Part shown: positions 46,740 to 63,462 of the stretch, piece after piece | Numbering within the stretch: the first letter of the stretch is position 1 | How the letters are laid out: every line of letters begins with the position of its first letter | Assembly: GCF_964355755.1 (NCBI RefSeq) | Contig: NC_092674.1 | Span: 7,321,001-7,385,000, forward strand | Length of the DNA: 64,000 bases | From: Antedon mediterranea | Taxonomy: Eukaryota > Echinodermata > Crinoidea > Comatulida > Antedonidae | Reading direction: 5' to 3' | The notes under the pieces: generated by a model | Seen by the model: the letters and a program-made list of their open reading frames with translations, nothing else | What the model was told of the DNA's origin: nothing | Database searches by the model: none | Translations under genes and position numbers: made by a program

Positions 46740-47000
46740 TGGAAAGTCCCTATTGTGGACAACAGCACACCCACAACGGCTCCTATTTTGGACAGAAACA
46801 AATTACTATAATGGACAGACATTTAAACAACATTTTAATCACCAGAAGGGAAGCAAAGATGAGGAAAGCTTCAACCACATGGAGATGGATGGTGGAAAAA
46901 GAAGTAGAGGCTAATGAACAGAATGTACAGTAGCTAGAGCGACTGCAGGCAACAGGGACAGGTGGAGGCATCTGCTGAGACCTTATGGATATATGAAGCT
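46740..47000 (+). pseudogene. Possible transposon-protein remnant (unknown)
   Basis: Overlapping short open frames give translations such as REAKMRKASTTWRWMVEKEV followed by a stop and then LERLQATGTGGGIC. Charged helical text of this kind is typical of coiled-coil tails of Myb/SANT-type transposon proteins, but the match is too weak to name a family. The frame is interrupted by a stop at about 46931-46933. Low confidence. Confidence 0.2.
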
Positions 47001-47189
47001 AAGCAGTTAGAATGGAAGGAATCACTGTACAAAATAATGTAGTACAAATAGGCCTTTCAAGTTAAAACTTTTATGAATAAAAAGACGGATCACCTTAAAA
47101 AACATTACTAGATATGTATATTATAACAACAATTATAAAATAACAATATTTAAAAATAATATATTTTAATAACAATATATTGTGTGCAT

Positions 47190-47345
47190 GGGGCAAAGTA
47201 GTGGAACTGCGGTTTGGTAGTTGATTGCTTATTATCTGCAAGAGGTCTTGGGTTCAAATCCAGTGGTCGTATTCGGCAATCACACATGGGTGAGATAAAT
47301 CCATTTTTTAAAACAGTGCAAGACTTATGAGAGTCCTGTATTTTG
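47190..47345 (+). repeat. tRNA-derived SINE-like sequence
   Basis: GGGGCAAAGTAGTGGAACTG with GGTTTGGTAG resembles a diverged tRNA A-box region. GGTCTTGGGTTCAAATCC contains a canonical B box (GGTTCAAATCC). A non-tRNA body with TGGGTGAGATAAATCC and a CAAGACTTATGAGAGTCC pair follows. The acceptor stem does not close, so it is a SINE or tRNA fossil rather than a functional tRNA. Confidence 0.5.
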
Positions 47346-47428
47346 TTAAGTATCTGTATCTCTAATAATCCTTTCACATCGCTTAGCAAAACTCTACTGC
47401 TTCAACATATGCATTTGTATGGTGTGTA

Positions 47429-47577
47429 TAAAGCTCTGTCTACACAATCAAACTTTAGGTGGAAAAAAATGTGATGTGTCCATATATAGGCACAGAGTCA
47501 TATCAGTACCATATTTGGTCATATCATTATTACTTTTTTTGGTCAAAATAGTTTGATAGTGTAGACGAGAGAGCTTA
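47429..47577. mobile_element. TAAAGC-family MITE copy
   Basis: TAAAGCTCTGTCTACACAAT at the left and GTTTGATAGTGTAGACGAGA then GAGCTTA at the right. The interior is diverged (TGTGATGTGTCCATATATAG, CAGTACCATATTTGGTC). 149 bp. Confidence 0.88.
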
Positions 47578-48344
47578 ACTCCGGTGCTGTGAAAGGAGTA
47601 TTATTAGAAGTGAGTTAAAATAAAAAAAATCTATAAATTATCAAAATTAATAAAAATTAGTTTGCCTAAATTTACAACAATTAAATTATGTATTAATTAA
47701 AACATGACATGTAATAATATATAACCGATACCGATAAACATTAAATTCAATAAATAAATTAAGAATTTAAACCAAAAAAAATTATGGTACAGGTAATTAT
47801 GAATATTAAAAAAATTATTTTATAAACTAGATTAATATCATGTGTTTAAAATTGTTTGTATTATTTATGCAAATAAGTGTCAGGGTAGTCATGGAAACCA
47901 TGATAATACGTATTGGAAGAACTGGTTAATACTGTACTAATTTTTATCCCTCAAAATGACGTTCATGAATTTGCATGAGGGTGACATAAATGGTGTATAA
48001 ATGGTGTAACATAAAGCATGTTAATTTCACTGCAAATTAACTTAGCCAGTTTCTGTCAAGCAATTTATAGTGTATTGGGTAATGCCCTGTGTTGTATATC
48101 TCTAACACATCGTTTTTATTTTTATTTTGTTTGAGAGATTATTTCAGGGAATAGGTGTAATATTTAGGGTACAGGTAAGCTATCCTGCAATTCCTATTGT
48201 CATTACATGCATATTCATGTCGGCCTTTATGTCATCTAGTGTTAACCGTATATAACAGTTCACTCCCAAGTGAGTGGACTACAAACAGAAAATTGGTACT
48301 GATTTTTATTGAAGATGGGCATTACGAGAATGATCTGGAATGTC

Positions 48345-48436
48345 AATCATTGTGGTCAAGGCAATCACTGTGGTCAGAGTAATCATCTTGTTCAGTGCAA
48401 TAATTGTGGTCAGGCCAATCGTTGTGGACAGGGCAA
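48345..48436. repeat. 18-bp VNTR, about 5 units (copy 1)
   Basis: Units of the type CAATCATTGTGGTCAAGG, with variants such as GTTCAGTG and GGACAGGG. The same array has about 12 units in copy 2. Confidence 0.9.
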
Positions 48437-48509
48437 TTTAAAAAACATTTTATAAATAGTGCGAGAATATAATTGTAAAACACAAAATCACCAACGTAGA
48501 ACCCACATT

Positions 48510-48655
48510 TAGGATACCTCTGTTTGGGGACACTTTCCAGTAAAATAAAAGGAAAACAAAGGGGAGACCTTATCAAGAGAACACCTCTATTAAGAGGACA
48601 CTTTGTTGGGTCCTGAAGGTGTCCCTTTAATAGAGGTTCTACTGTATTTCACAAA
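48510..48655. repeat. Dispersed palindromic repeat (CTATTAAGAGGACACTTTG)
   Basis: AGGATACCTCTGTTTGGGGA, ACACCTCTATTAAGAGGACA, CTTTGTTGGGTCCTGAAGGT and GTCCCTTTAATAGAGGTTCT form an imperfect palindrome. Diverged relatives occur near 5180, 28095, 50420 and 62531. It is a high-copy non-coding repeat, possibly MITE-like. Confidence 0.75.
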
Positions 48656-48723
48656 TTACTTACTGAAACCTGTCTGTTTAATAAATTCAAGAATTTAAAT
48701 ACATCAATAAAAACAAAAATTTA

Positions 48724-48855
<132 letters not shown>

Positions 48856-49307
48856 TTAAGGTAAGATAATACGTATTGGAAGAACTGGTTAATACTGTAC
48901 TAATTTTTATCCCTCAAAATGACGTTCATGAATTTGCATGAGGGTGACATAAACGGTGTATAAATGGTGTAACATAAAGCATGTTAATTTCACTGCAAAT
49001 TAACTTAGCCAGTTTCTGTCAAGCAATTTATAGTGTATTGGGTAATGCCCTGTGTTGTATATCTCTAACACATCGTTTTTATTTTTATTTTGTTTGAGAG
49101 ATTATTTCAAGGAATAGGTGTAATATTTAGGGTACAGGTAAGCTATCTTGCAATTCTTATAGTCATTACATGCATATTCATGTCGGCCTTTATGTCATCT
49201 AGTGTTAACCGTATATAACAGTTCACTCCCAAGTGAGTGGACTACAAACAGAAAATTGGTACTGATTTTTATTGAAGATGGGCATTAGGAGAATCTGGAA
49301 TGTCAAT

Positions 49308-49523
49308 CATTGTGGTCAAGGCAATCACTGTGGTCAGGGCAATCATTGTGGTCAGGCCAATCGTTGTGGACAGGGCAATCACTGTGGTCAGAGCAATCAT
49401 CGTGTTCAGTGCAATCACTGTGGTCAGAGCAATCATCTTGTTCAGTGCAATAATTGTGGTCAGGCCAATCGTTGTGGACAGGGCAATAATTGTGGTCAGG
49501 CCAATCGTTGTGGACAGGGCAAT
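49308..49523. repeat. 18-bp VNTR, 12 units (copy 2)
   Basis: CAATCATTGTGGTCAGGG-type units total about 216 bp. In frame they read as NHCGQG or NRCGQG hexapeptides. The frame has no independent support and copy 1 has only about five units, so it is a length-variable minisatellite. Confidence 0.92.
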
Positions 49524-49589
49524 TTAAAAAACATTTAATAAATAGTGCGAAATATAATTGCAAAACACAAAATCACCAACGTAGAACCC

Positions 49590-49735
49590 ACATTTAGGAT
49601 ACCTCTGTTTGGGGACACTTTCCAGTAAAATAACCCAAGGAGAACAAAGGGGAGACCTTATCAAGAGAACCCCTCTATTAAGAGGACACTTTGTTGGGTC
49701 CTGAAGGTGTCCCTTTAATAGAGGTTCTACTGTAT
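49590..49735. repeat. Dispersed palindromic repeat, second copy
   Basis: Same repeat as at 48510-48655, carried along by the segmental duplication. Only a few differences are visible (ACACCTCT versus ACCCCTCT). Confidence 0.75.
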
Positions 49736-49811
49736 TTCACAAATTACTTACTGAAACCTGTCTGTTTAATAAATTCAAGAATTTAAATACATCAATAAAA
49801 ACAAAAATTTA

Positions 49812-49943
<132 letters not shown>

Positions 49944-50039
49944 TTAAGGAAAAGGAACATTTTTAAATGTTGTGTGAACACAATCTGAAATAGAGGCAGG
50001 CAAGTGTAGATATTAAGCACAATAGTGAATGATAAAATC

Positions 50040-56726
<6,687 letters not shown>

Positions 56727-57348
56727 GTTTTTTTAGCAAGCAAAATGAAAAAGGCTTACGATATAGAGGGCGGTATAGACGTATTTTTTCAGCAAAATCG
56801 GGAAATCCCTGTTGATCAGACACACAGCCAGAGACGATCGAGAGCAGGATGTTTATTTTTTTCATACCTATTATTATTATATCATATAATGAAAAAGTTA
56901 TTTCATTATTTATAAATAATGACTGACGTTTTAATTATTCAAACTAACTTAATTTATGTTGTAGTGTGGTGAGTTCTTGCAGCAAGCAAGAAGAATTTCA
57001 ACTGTCACATGTTTGGCCTTTGACAAATAAAGTTTTCTTGTATCTGAATGTATCTGTATCTTGTCATTATTTATAGATATGAAAAAACATCAAAGTGATT
57101 AATTATTTATAGATTTATAAATAATGATAATATGTTTATTTATATATAGTTGAAACCTTTTCCAAGCTCCATTGTTGATGATGATGATGTCATCATGATG
57201 ATACAAATTGACAGACTAAAAGAGGTAGTGACGATCTTTTATTTTCTTAAACAAAATTGAGTTGAATGTGATAGTAATATATGACTCTTGAAACAAAAAG
57301 TGGCAATTTAGATTTGGAAGCGCTTGATTAAATCAAGGACTTAAGCCC

Positions 57349-57468
57349 TGTCTTTATACTATCAAACTTTATGTGAAAATGTGATGAAGTCATATCACGA
57401 CCATTTTTGGGCATATCACTACAATAATTTGAGCACATCACACTTTTTGTGTCAAACTAGTTTCATAT
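57349..57468. mobile_element. TAAAGC-family MITE copy (diverged)
   Basis: TTAAGCCCTGTCTTTATACT at the left and GTGTCAAACTAGTTTCATAT at the right, with CATATCACGACCATTTTTGG inside. About 120 bp; some of the middle is lost. Confidence 0.8.
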
Positions 57469-57537
57469 TAAAGCTCTGTCTACACCTATCAAACTAGTTT
57501 GACAAAAAAATGTGATGTGCCTGACATCATCATGTCC
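57469..57537. mobile_element. TAAAGC-family MITE fragment (left half)
   Basis: TAAAGCTCTGTCTACACCTA through TGTGATGTGCCTGACATCAT and CATGTCC, then unrelated sequence. It sits directly against the preceding copy. Confidence 0.8.
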
Positions 57538-57758
57538 TTTTTTCGTTGAGGGCGGAATTGTGCTTTTGTTTTCACACACATGATGCCTCAGTAAACACAG
57601 TGTTGGAAGTAGACGTGAGGAGGAGAGAGGAGTGTTAAAAGGAATCAGTCAGTGTGAAAAGGACGTAGGCCTAGGATACAAAAACAACAAATCTAGGCGT
57701 GTTTTGTAGTAAGGCAGTAATAAGTAGGCCTAGCTGCTTGCATACATATTATTACATA

Positions 57759-57903
57759 ATGTATTCTTGTGCTTTACTACTTCGACAAGTGGGAAGTTTG
57801 ACTGGCCAAGGCCGAGCTGTGGCTGGAAGGGTAAATCTATGGTGGGCTTCGTCATCATCATCCTCCTACAAGTTTGTGAACAGCGGTCTTCATCGACCAC
57901 AAT
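57759..57903 (+). CDS. Acyl-CoA synthetase exon 1 (presequence)
   Basis: ATG at 57759; encodes MYSCALLLRQVGSLTGQGRA through NSGLHRPQ and one extra base. Arginine- and serine-rich with no acidic residues. The assignment of this exon to exon 2 rests on phase, orientation and position; intervening small exons cannot be excluded. Confidence 0.65.
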
Positions 57904-60900
57904 GTAAGCTAAACTTATCAATATTTTATATAATAATAATAATAATAATAATATACATCCTCTTTTATTGGTTAAGCTTCTGCTAAATGTTAGATAAAGT
58001 AGGATGAAGAGAAACGTTAATCAGAGGTCGTGTTCGTACGGTGGTTAAAATAAGCGCTTAATTTCACCCATGCCTCGGGTTATAAATTGAGCGTTGTTCG
58101 TACTTGAAATATTTAACCGCTTAAATGCTTAATCGACGCATCACAAACCGGAAATTACGTTTTAAGGTCAGTTGTCTTTACAACCTACGACCCCATTTTC
58201 GCACGCTAGTTTCGTGTTACTGTTGTATATTTTTTACTCGCGATCTTTCTTTACAATAACAATTACTTGCTACCTTGCTGCTTATCCTTGCGACAAACCT
58301 TATGCCTCTTAACGCTGATAATCCTGCCGAAATATGCCTTCTCCTGACGACCATTATTTTACTCATTGACGAAGAATTTGAGCCCAATGTTACACGACGG
58401 AAACACCACCGACCAGCTAGGCCTACTAAGCGGGGTGTATTCCTAAGCGGTCTACACCACCAACAAGGACAGCACCAGCTGACGATCGCTCTCGAAGCGT
58501 GTATGGAAGAGCTTCGTAGGAGAAATGACGGGCCTAGGCAGCGAACGTTTGTCAAAATTTGACACAACGCCTCTATCGGAGATTTATTAATCCTCGAAGG
58601 CTGAGTATAATTGGATTATCGCTGAAATAACCTGCAAATTTGGTGAACATTTTGCCTCGAATTTTTTGTAGCCTGAGGCAAAAGTTAATTGGATCACGCG
58701 AACGGAAATCGGGAATAAGCTGGTATTTTCAACCCCTACGAACAGGCCCAGAGAGCCTAAATGTCTTAACTTTCAGACAAAGTTTATAATTGAATTCATA
58801 AAAAAAAACGCCGTGGCTAAAGATACGGTACCGTATTCTAACTTCTGTTTACTAAAGGTACGGTAAAATTGCATTACGTCATAACCAGCCAATGGGGTGC
58901 TGGTACGTGTGTGACGTGATTGTATAAATACAGTACTTTGTGGATTTTTTTCATATCGCGAAAACAGTGATCAACCGCATTTTTTTTATGCTTTATTTAT
59001 CGCCGTCGTGTGTGACAAAAACTAAATGTAGCCTACGTCTGTTATTATTATTGAAAAGCCAAACCATGTTGATTTTAATTCTAGAATACAGAAAACCGTT
59101 TCAAAAGAGGCCTAGGCTAGGCCTACTTACTACCGTAGGCCTACCTCATTATAATGAGTTTGTTTGTGTAGGGAAAGCGATGCCAGGCTGGGGCCAGCTG
59201 CATGTGTGCGCTGATTTCTGTGACTCGTCAGCCCTTCTGGGGCTACTGTCTAAATCATAGTATTTGAGGGCCCCTTTATTGTCCGCATTTGCTTGTTGTT
59301 TATGGTCACCATTGTAAACAAAGTTTAATAAAAAATATAGGCCTAAATAGGCCATTTGGAATAAAAATAAAACCCTCATCTGCAGCGCACACACATCCAC
59401 GCAGCCTGGCGCGCTGCCGATAGGAGGAATTCTCTACATATATACAACAGACGCAATATGAAAAAAAATCCTAAGTCCTTATACGATGACGTCACACACG
59501 TACCAGCACCCCATTGCCTGATTATGACGTAATGCAATTTTACCGTACCTTTAGTAAACAGAAGTTAGAATACGGTACCGTATCTTTAGCCACGGCGAAA
59601 AAAAAAAAGATATAGTAATAGTATAATAATAGGCTAGGCTTTTATTTTAACATGTCATATTTAATTAGAATAGAATCTCTTTTTTAGTTTTTAGTATTGA
59701 TGTTTTGGTATGATTCCTGGGAATGACCTCCCATTTCTACTGAATTCAACTGAACTGTTTCGGTACAATTAACCCTCATCTTTCAAAAAATTAATAATAC
59801 ATTATTGACACTGAATTGATACTCAATTTTACTGTATTGATAATAATACCTTTTATTATTTAACAAGGTTGTCAGTACTTTTTTTCAGCTTAGCCTACCA
59901 GTTCTTCCAATAGCAAGTTATCATTTATAAAGGGTAGTAACAAAGTGCGAGGCAGCGAGGCACGCGAGGCAGGGAAGGCATGCGAGGCAAGTCAGAAATT
60001 TATGCGAGGCATCGTTTTACCATCATCAAAAAATGCGAGGCATCATTTTATCATTTCTCAAAATTGCAAGGCAGGAAATCACCGAAATTGAAGTAGCCTA
60101 GGCCTAGGCCCGCTAGGCTAGTTTCCTTTTGCACCTGCCTTGTATTTTAACCAACTTTATCCTGAATACCACAGCTTAGAATTAGTAGGCCTACTTTAAT
60201 GAAGAAAAATCACATAAAGTAACAATAAATCCATTAAATTGGTGATTTTACAGACGTTGTTTTTCTCGCATTTCGCACACTCAATGTTCAATATTTTGGT
60301 TTCTATGGAACGCCAAAAGAGCAAAATAATTAGAGGGCTCAAAACTCTGTGGAATCCATATATATTTAACGCATTATTTGGTGAAAATCAAGTACAATTT
60401 CAATAGATTTTGTCACTGTCAGTAAGGAAAAATGTTACTGTTCACCGGTGTACTGTTGATAATGTACACGGTTTCGGTAACCTTTTAAAGAATAAAATAG
60501 AAAAATTCATCATAATATCCTTAGTAGGATGTCCTAGGTCTAGACTAGGTAGTGATGTTGATTTAGGATCGATTATTATTCTTTGAAAACAGAACAGTAT
60601 CAGCAGTAACATATTACACCATTTTTATTGACAAATTAACAAATATATTGAAATAAAACGTGTTTTTCACCAATAAATGCATGAGAAATTGACGCATTCC
60701 ACTGAGTTTTAGTCCTCTATTATCGTTGCTCTTTTGGCGCTCCATAGAAACAAAAATATTGAACATTGAATAAGTGAAATTCGCGAACAGTGTGCGAGAA
60801 ACACGCCTGTAAAATCATTAATTTAAGGATTTATTTGTTACTTTTTATGTGATTCTTTGAGGTATACTTCTAAGGTGTGGTATTCACACGATAAAGTTAG

Positions 60901-62938
60901 TTATCAAATTTGGAGTAAAAATACAAGCGAAGGAAACTAGCGCCAGGTTTATTAGTACGTACATGGACGGTTACAACAACAATAAATAAAAATCGTTCGT
61001 AATATACCTAGCTTACTAAAACAGGAATAGTGTATCATTATTAAATATTACACCAATTATTATTATATCAAAATTGATTAAATTATTTTCTACATAGGCC
61101 TCTTATCTAGGTTAGGGCTAAGCATATTAGCTAAAGTTTAATTTTAGGCCTAGTATTACAATTGTCGGACGTAAGTCTTTTTTCACACGCGCTCCAGAAT
61201 TCTGTCGCAATTTTTTTCTTTGCGGCATGTTATTGGATCGGCATATCAGTTACCTTTTATTCACCGCCAGTTATTGATCTTGTCCTGGCAATCGCTGTTC
61301 ACCTTATTTGCGAGAGAGGTACACGTGTTGTTCCTAGAGAATGGAATGTCAAAAATGTCTTTGGCACGCCGCTCAGAGAGAAGTCTGTGCGTTGCTGCTG
61401 AAACCACGTGCTATAGGAGGGGAATGCACCACAATCCTCTGAGCTGAGGGCTGAATCATTCCGCTACCTGCTAAATAGTAAAGAGGGATTTTCCATCTCT
61501 CGGGTCTACCGGATCTAGGCGCAGGGGTGTGACAAAATATTATTTTCACTCTGCTATGTTCGAGAGACATGTGAGTGAACACATGGCTCGAAATGCCAAC
61601 AAACATTGCAGTCATTTGATGAGTGTGTCGCTATAACAATTATTGTTTATCGAAAGTTGAAGACTGTCGTTCAGATTTTTTAACCGTAGTTTGGGCACTT
61701 TGTAAAAGTAAAATTTGACACGATATGACTTGAATGAAAAAACAATCGTTACATAAAAATAAACAACATGATGAGTGTATACACGAATCTATTTAGATAC
61801 GCTTGTATCGATTGATTATTAGGCCTATAATATAGCATAATAGCACGTTAAGATATGCCTCGCACCTTTTTGAAATTGTAAACTATATGCCTCGCATGCC
61901 TCGCACTTTTGGAAATGATAAAACGATGCCTCGCACAAATATTTGGCATGCCTCACGTGCCTCGCTGCCTCGCACTTTGTCAACACTCATTTATAAACTT
62001 AGCAGCTGAATGTTTGTGCTAAATATTAGCTTATCTGGAAGACATCCTCTCTTTTTATTTATAGTTGAATGTGAATGTTTTGACATGACATATGGTTACC
62101 CTTCAATCATAGAGATATTATAGTTCACTATAATACCTCTATGCTTTAATCTTTGAAGTTTGATTTGCATCAGTGCTTGAATGATATTGAATTCTAAATT
62201 CCCTTTTCAAGCAAACAATTTCCAGATAGAATACAGAATAATATACATAAATATATACAGACACCTTTGTGTAACATGTATGGAATGTTTATTCTTATCC
62301 AACAAGGATATTGACTTTGTTTGATATTTTTTATTGTTTACTGTTTAAGTTCGATAGTAATTTTTCCGTTAGGCTTGGTTCCCACTAAGACGCAATGCAA
62401 GGATGTAGACGCAACGTAAGTGAGTTGACCAATCACAAGCGATGGATTATTCGAACGGTGGCTTATCATTGGTCAAATCACTTTATGTATTGTTTTTTAG
62501 AAAATGAATTAAAAAAAAAATTCAGAAAGTTACAGCAGAACCTCTATTAAGGCGACACTTTGAGGACCCAACAAACTGACCTCTGGTGTGTTCTATTATT
62601 GCTTCAAACTAAAACTCAGTTCAATAAACTATGGTATAGGAAGTACTACAGAAACTGATACTAATACTTTCAAAACACATGATCACATGAACAAACTAAA
62701 GTATGGAACGCCACTTTGCCTTTATAAAGGTGATAACAATAACATTCTGTGGAAACTATCCACAACCATTTCTGCAATTTCTTTATTTTTATATTTAGTT
62801 GACGTGTATAGGTCTAACAGTAGCACAACAAAAGATGGTATCCTACGAAGTCCTCATCAAGATGTACAGGTACCAGAGGTTCCCCTTACTGATTATGTGA
62901 TGGAGAAATTTCCAGAGTATGGAGACAAAATTGCAGTG
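57759..62938 (+). CDS. 4-coumarate-CoA ligase / luciferase-like acyl-CoA synthetase, 5' part (2 exons)
   Basis: Member of the ANL (adenylate-forming) superfamily: activates a carboxylic acid with ATP and joins it to CoA. Exon 1 is 57759-57903 (48 codons plus T) with donor GTAAGC. Exon 2 is 62799-62938, after acceptor ATTTTTATATTTAG and before donor GTAAAT; the split codon T|TT is in phase. Residues 1-40 (MYSCALLLRQVGSLTG...) are rich in R, S and hydrophobics with no acidic residue, which looks like a mitochondrial presequence. Exon 2 carries the family's N-terminal signature: ILRSPHQDVQVPEVPLTDYV then FPEYGDKIAV (about 63-95). The AMP-binding core (SSGTTGxPK), the catalytic lysine and any C-terminal targeting signal lie beyond the window. 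Substrate unknown. The 4.9-kb intron is full of transposons. Start chosen because the frame upstream has no other ATG. Confidence 0.82.
58026..58749 (+). mobile_element. Harbinger-like element, 724 bp, in acyl-CoA synthetase intron 1
   Basis: Left end GGTCGTGTTCGTACGGTGGT and inverse of the right end GGGCCTGTTCGTAGGGGTTG match over about 30 bp. The 3-bp AGA flanks both sides (58023-58025 and 58750-58752). The right 120 bp recurs alone at 46557-46679. It contains a short open frame but no full transposase. Confidence 0.82.
58302..58562 (+). CDS. Short frame in Harbinger-like element, possible transposase N-terminus
   Basis: An 86-codon frame from ATG at 58302: hydrophobic LLLTTIILLIDEEF, then VTRRKHHRPARPTKRGVFLS, then LEACMEELRRRNDGPRQRTF. 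A basic RRK...RPARPTKRGVF stretch followed by acidic helices vaguely recalls the N-terminus of HARBI1-type transposases, which have an RRRRxWVRP...GxF pattern. The DDE catalytic region is absent, so at best this is a truncated relic. It could also be a chance frame. Confidence 0.3.
   Translation: MPLNADNPAEICLLLTTIILLIDEEFEPNVTRRKHHRPARPTKRGVFLSGLHHQQGQHQLTIALEACMEELRRRNDGPRQRTFVKI
58809..59597. mobile_element. Foldback element, 789 bp, with about 107-bp inverted arms
   Basis: Left arm 58809-58915 begins CGCCGTGGCTAAAGATACGG. The right arm 59489-59597 is its near-perfect inverse, ending CCGTATCTTTAGCCACGGCG. Both arms share TTACCGTACCTTTAGTAAAC and GGTGCTGGTACGTG. Poly(A) flanks each side, so the target was an A run. 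A 106-codon frame inside (58940-59260) has no recognisable domain. Confidence 0.88.
60116..60941. repeat. Large palindrome (two arms of about 270 bp) inside the MULE candidate
   Basis: Left arm about 60116-60380 and right arm about 60665-60941 are inverse copies with moderate divergence. Shared blocks are CTAGTTTCCTT, ACTTTATC...GAATACCACA, AATCACATAAA, TGATTTTACAG, TCAATGTTCAATATTTT, GTTTCTATGGA and CGCCAAAAGAGCAA. About 285 bp of non-palindromic sequence separates them. It may be a nested foldback element or the MULE's own interior. Confidence 0.82.
61162..61401 (+). other. Open frame inside MULE candidate, unknown
   Basis: A 79-codon frame without an ATG at its listed start gives HALQNSVAIFFFAACYWIGI and later CERGTRVVPREWNVKNVFGT. 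No domain is recognised. I list it only because it lies in the non-palindromic interior where cargo would be. Confidence 0.15.
61998..62798. other. Rest of acyl-CoA synthetase intron 1
   Basis: Contains a palindrome CATAGAGATATTATAGTTCA with TATAATACCTCTATG (62108-62143), related to 17426-17456. It also holds a fragment of the CTATTAAGG/GACACTTTG palindromic repeat (62531-62583). No exon seen. Confidence 0.5.
62799..62938 (+). CDS. Acyl-CoA synthetase exon 2 (start of conserved domain)
   Basis: Bounded by a good polypyrimidine tract plus TTTAG and the donor GTG|GTAAAT. PEVPLTDYVMEKFPEYGDKI matches the first helix of 4CL-like and luciferase-like proteins. Confidence 0.88.
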
Positions 62939-63013
62939 GTAAATATTATATTCTGACATAAAATCATAGGACAGGTAGAAAACAAAAACTGCTCAGAAAT
63001 GATTTAAATTATA

Positions 63014-63462
63014 TTACCGTATATTTCGGTGTATAAGTCGCACCTGTATATAAGACGCACCCCCTAACTGAGAGTAAAATATCGGTATTTTTTATATCGT
63101 CGGTGTATAAGACGCACCTTATATTTCATCAAAACAATGTTTTTTTAAATTGTAATCAATATTATTGTAATAATATATTTTAAATTTTATCGCCATAATG
63201 AACAAATCTTTTCATCATATTTAGTATAACATCATGCTAAAATGCCTTGAAAACTAGGCAGAAGCAGGTTGCCGTTACGTTAGTTAGTTACTGTAGCTAG
63301 GCCTAGCCTACTCAGGCCTAGCAAACGAGGTGACGATAGCCTAGGCCTATATGTACAATCTGTGTGGTGAGGCATTTATGTTCGGTGTATAAGACGCACC
63401 CTTAATTTAGAGGTCAAATTTGCGTGTCAAAAGTGCGACTTATACACCGAAATATACGGTAA
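63014..63462. mobile_element. MITE with perfect 30-bp inverted repeats, 449 bp
   Basis: TTACCGTATATTTCGGTGTA followed by TAAGTCGCAC at the left is matched exactly by the inverse at the right (63433-63462). The subterminal motif GTGTATAAGACGCACC occurs near both ends. The target duplication is ambiguous: TA (if the ends are CCGTAT) or none. It lies in acyl-CoA synthetase intron 2. Non-coding. Confidence 0.88.

Larger units (their letters stand above)
56727..57758. promoter_or_regulatory. Shared upstream region of two divergent genes
   Basis: RNF121 (minus) and the acyl-CoA synthetase gene (plus) start 1,032 bp apart and head-to-head, so this interval should hold both promoters. No TATA box at a sensible distance was found. 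The interval also holds a retroelement-like tail (about 56989-57060, GACAAATAAAG and TTGTATCTG) and two MITE pieces, leaving about 220 bp before the plus-strand ATG. The promoter role is inferred from position only. Confidence 0.45.
59932..61988. mobile_element. Mutator-like (MULE) candidate, 2057 bp, 9-bp target duplication
   Basis: Left end GGGTAGTAACAAAGTGCGAG and inverse right end GAGTGTTGACAAAGTGCGAG continue together through GCAGCGAGGCACG. ATTTATAAA flanks both sides perfectly (59923-59931 and 61989-61997). A 9-bp duplication is the size typical of Mutator-like elements. Both ends carry repeated GCGAGGCA octamers (at least five on the left, six on the right, inverted). No transposase was recognised. 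Confidence 0.82.

Noticed and set aside
47193-47275. Functional tRNA gene
   Set aside because: A B box is present but the acceptor and D stems do not pair and extra body sequence follows; a SINE or fossil fits better.
49272-49538. Cysteine/histidine-rich frame (NHCGQG repeats) resembling a metal-binding protein
   Set aside because: It is the 18-bp VNTR read in one frame; the other copy of the duplication has fewer units, and the opposite strand is open as well.
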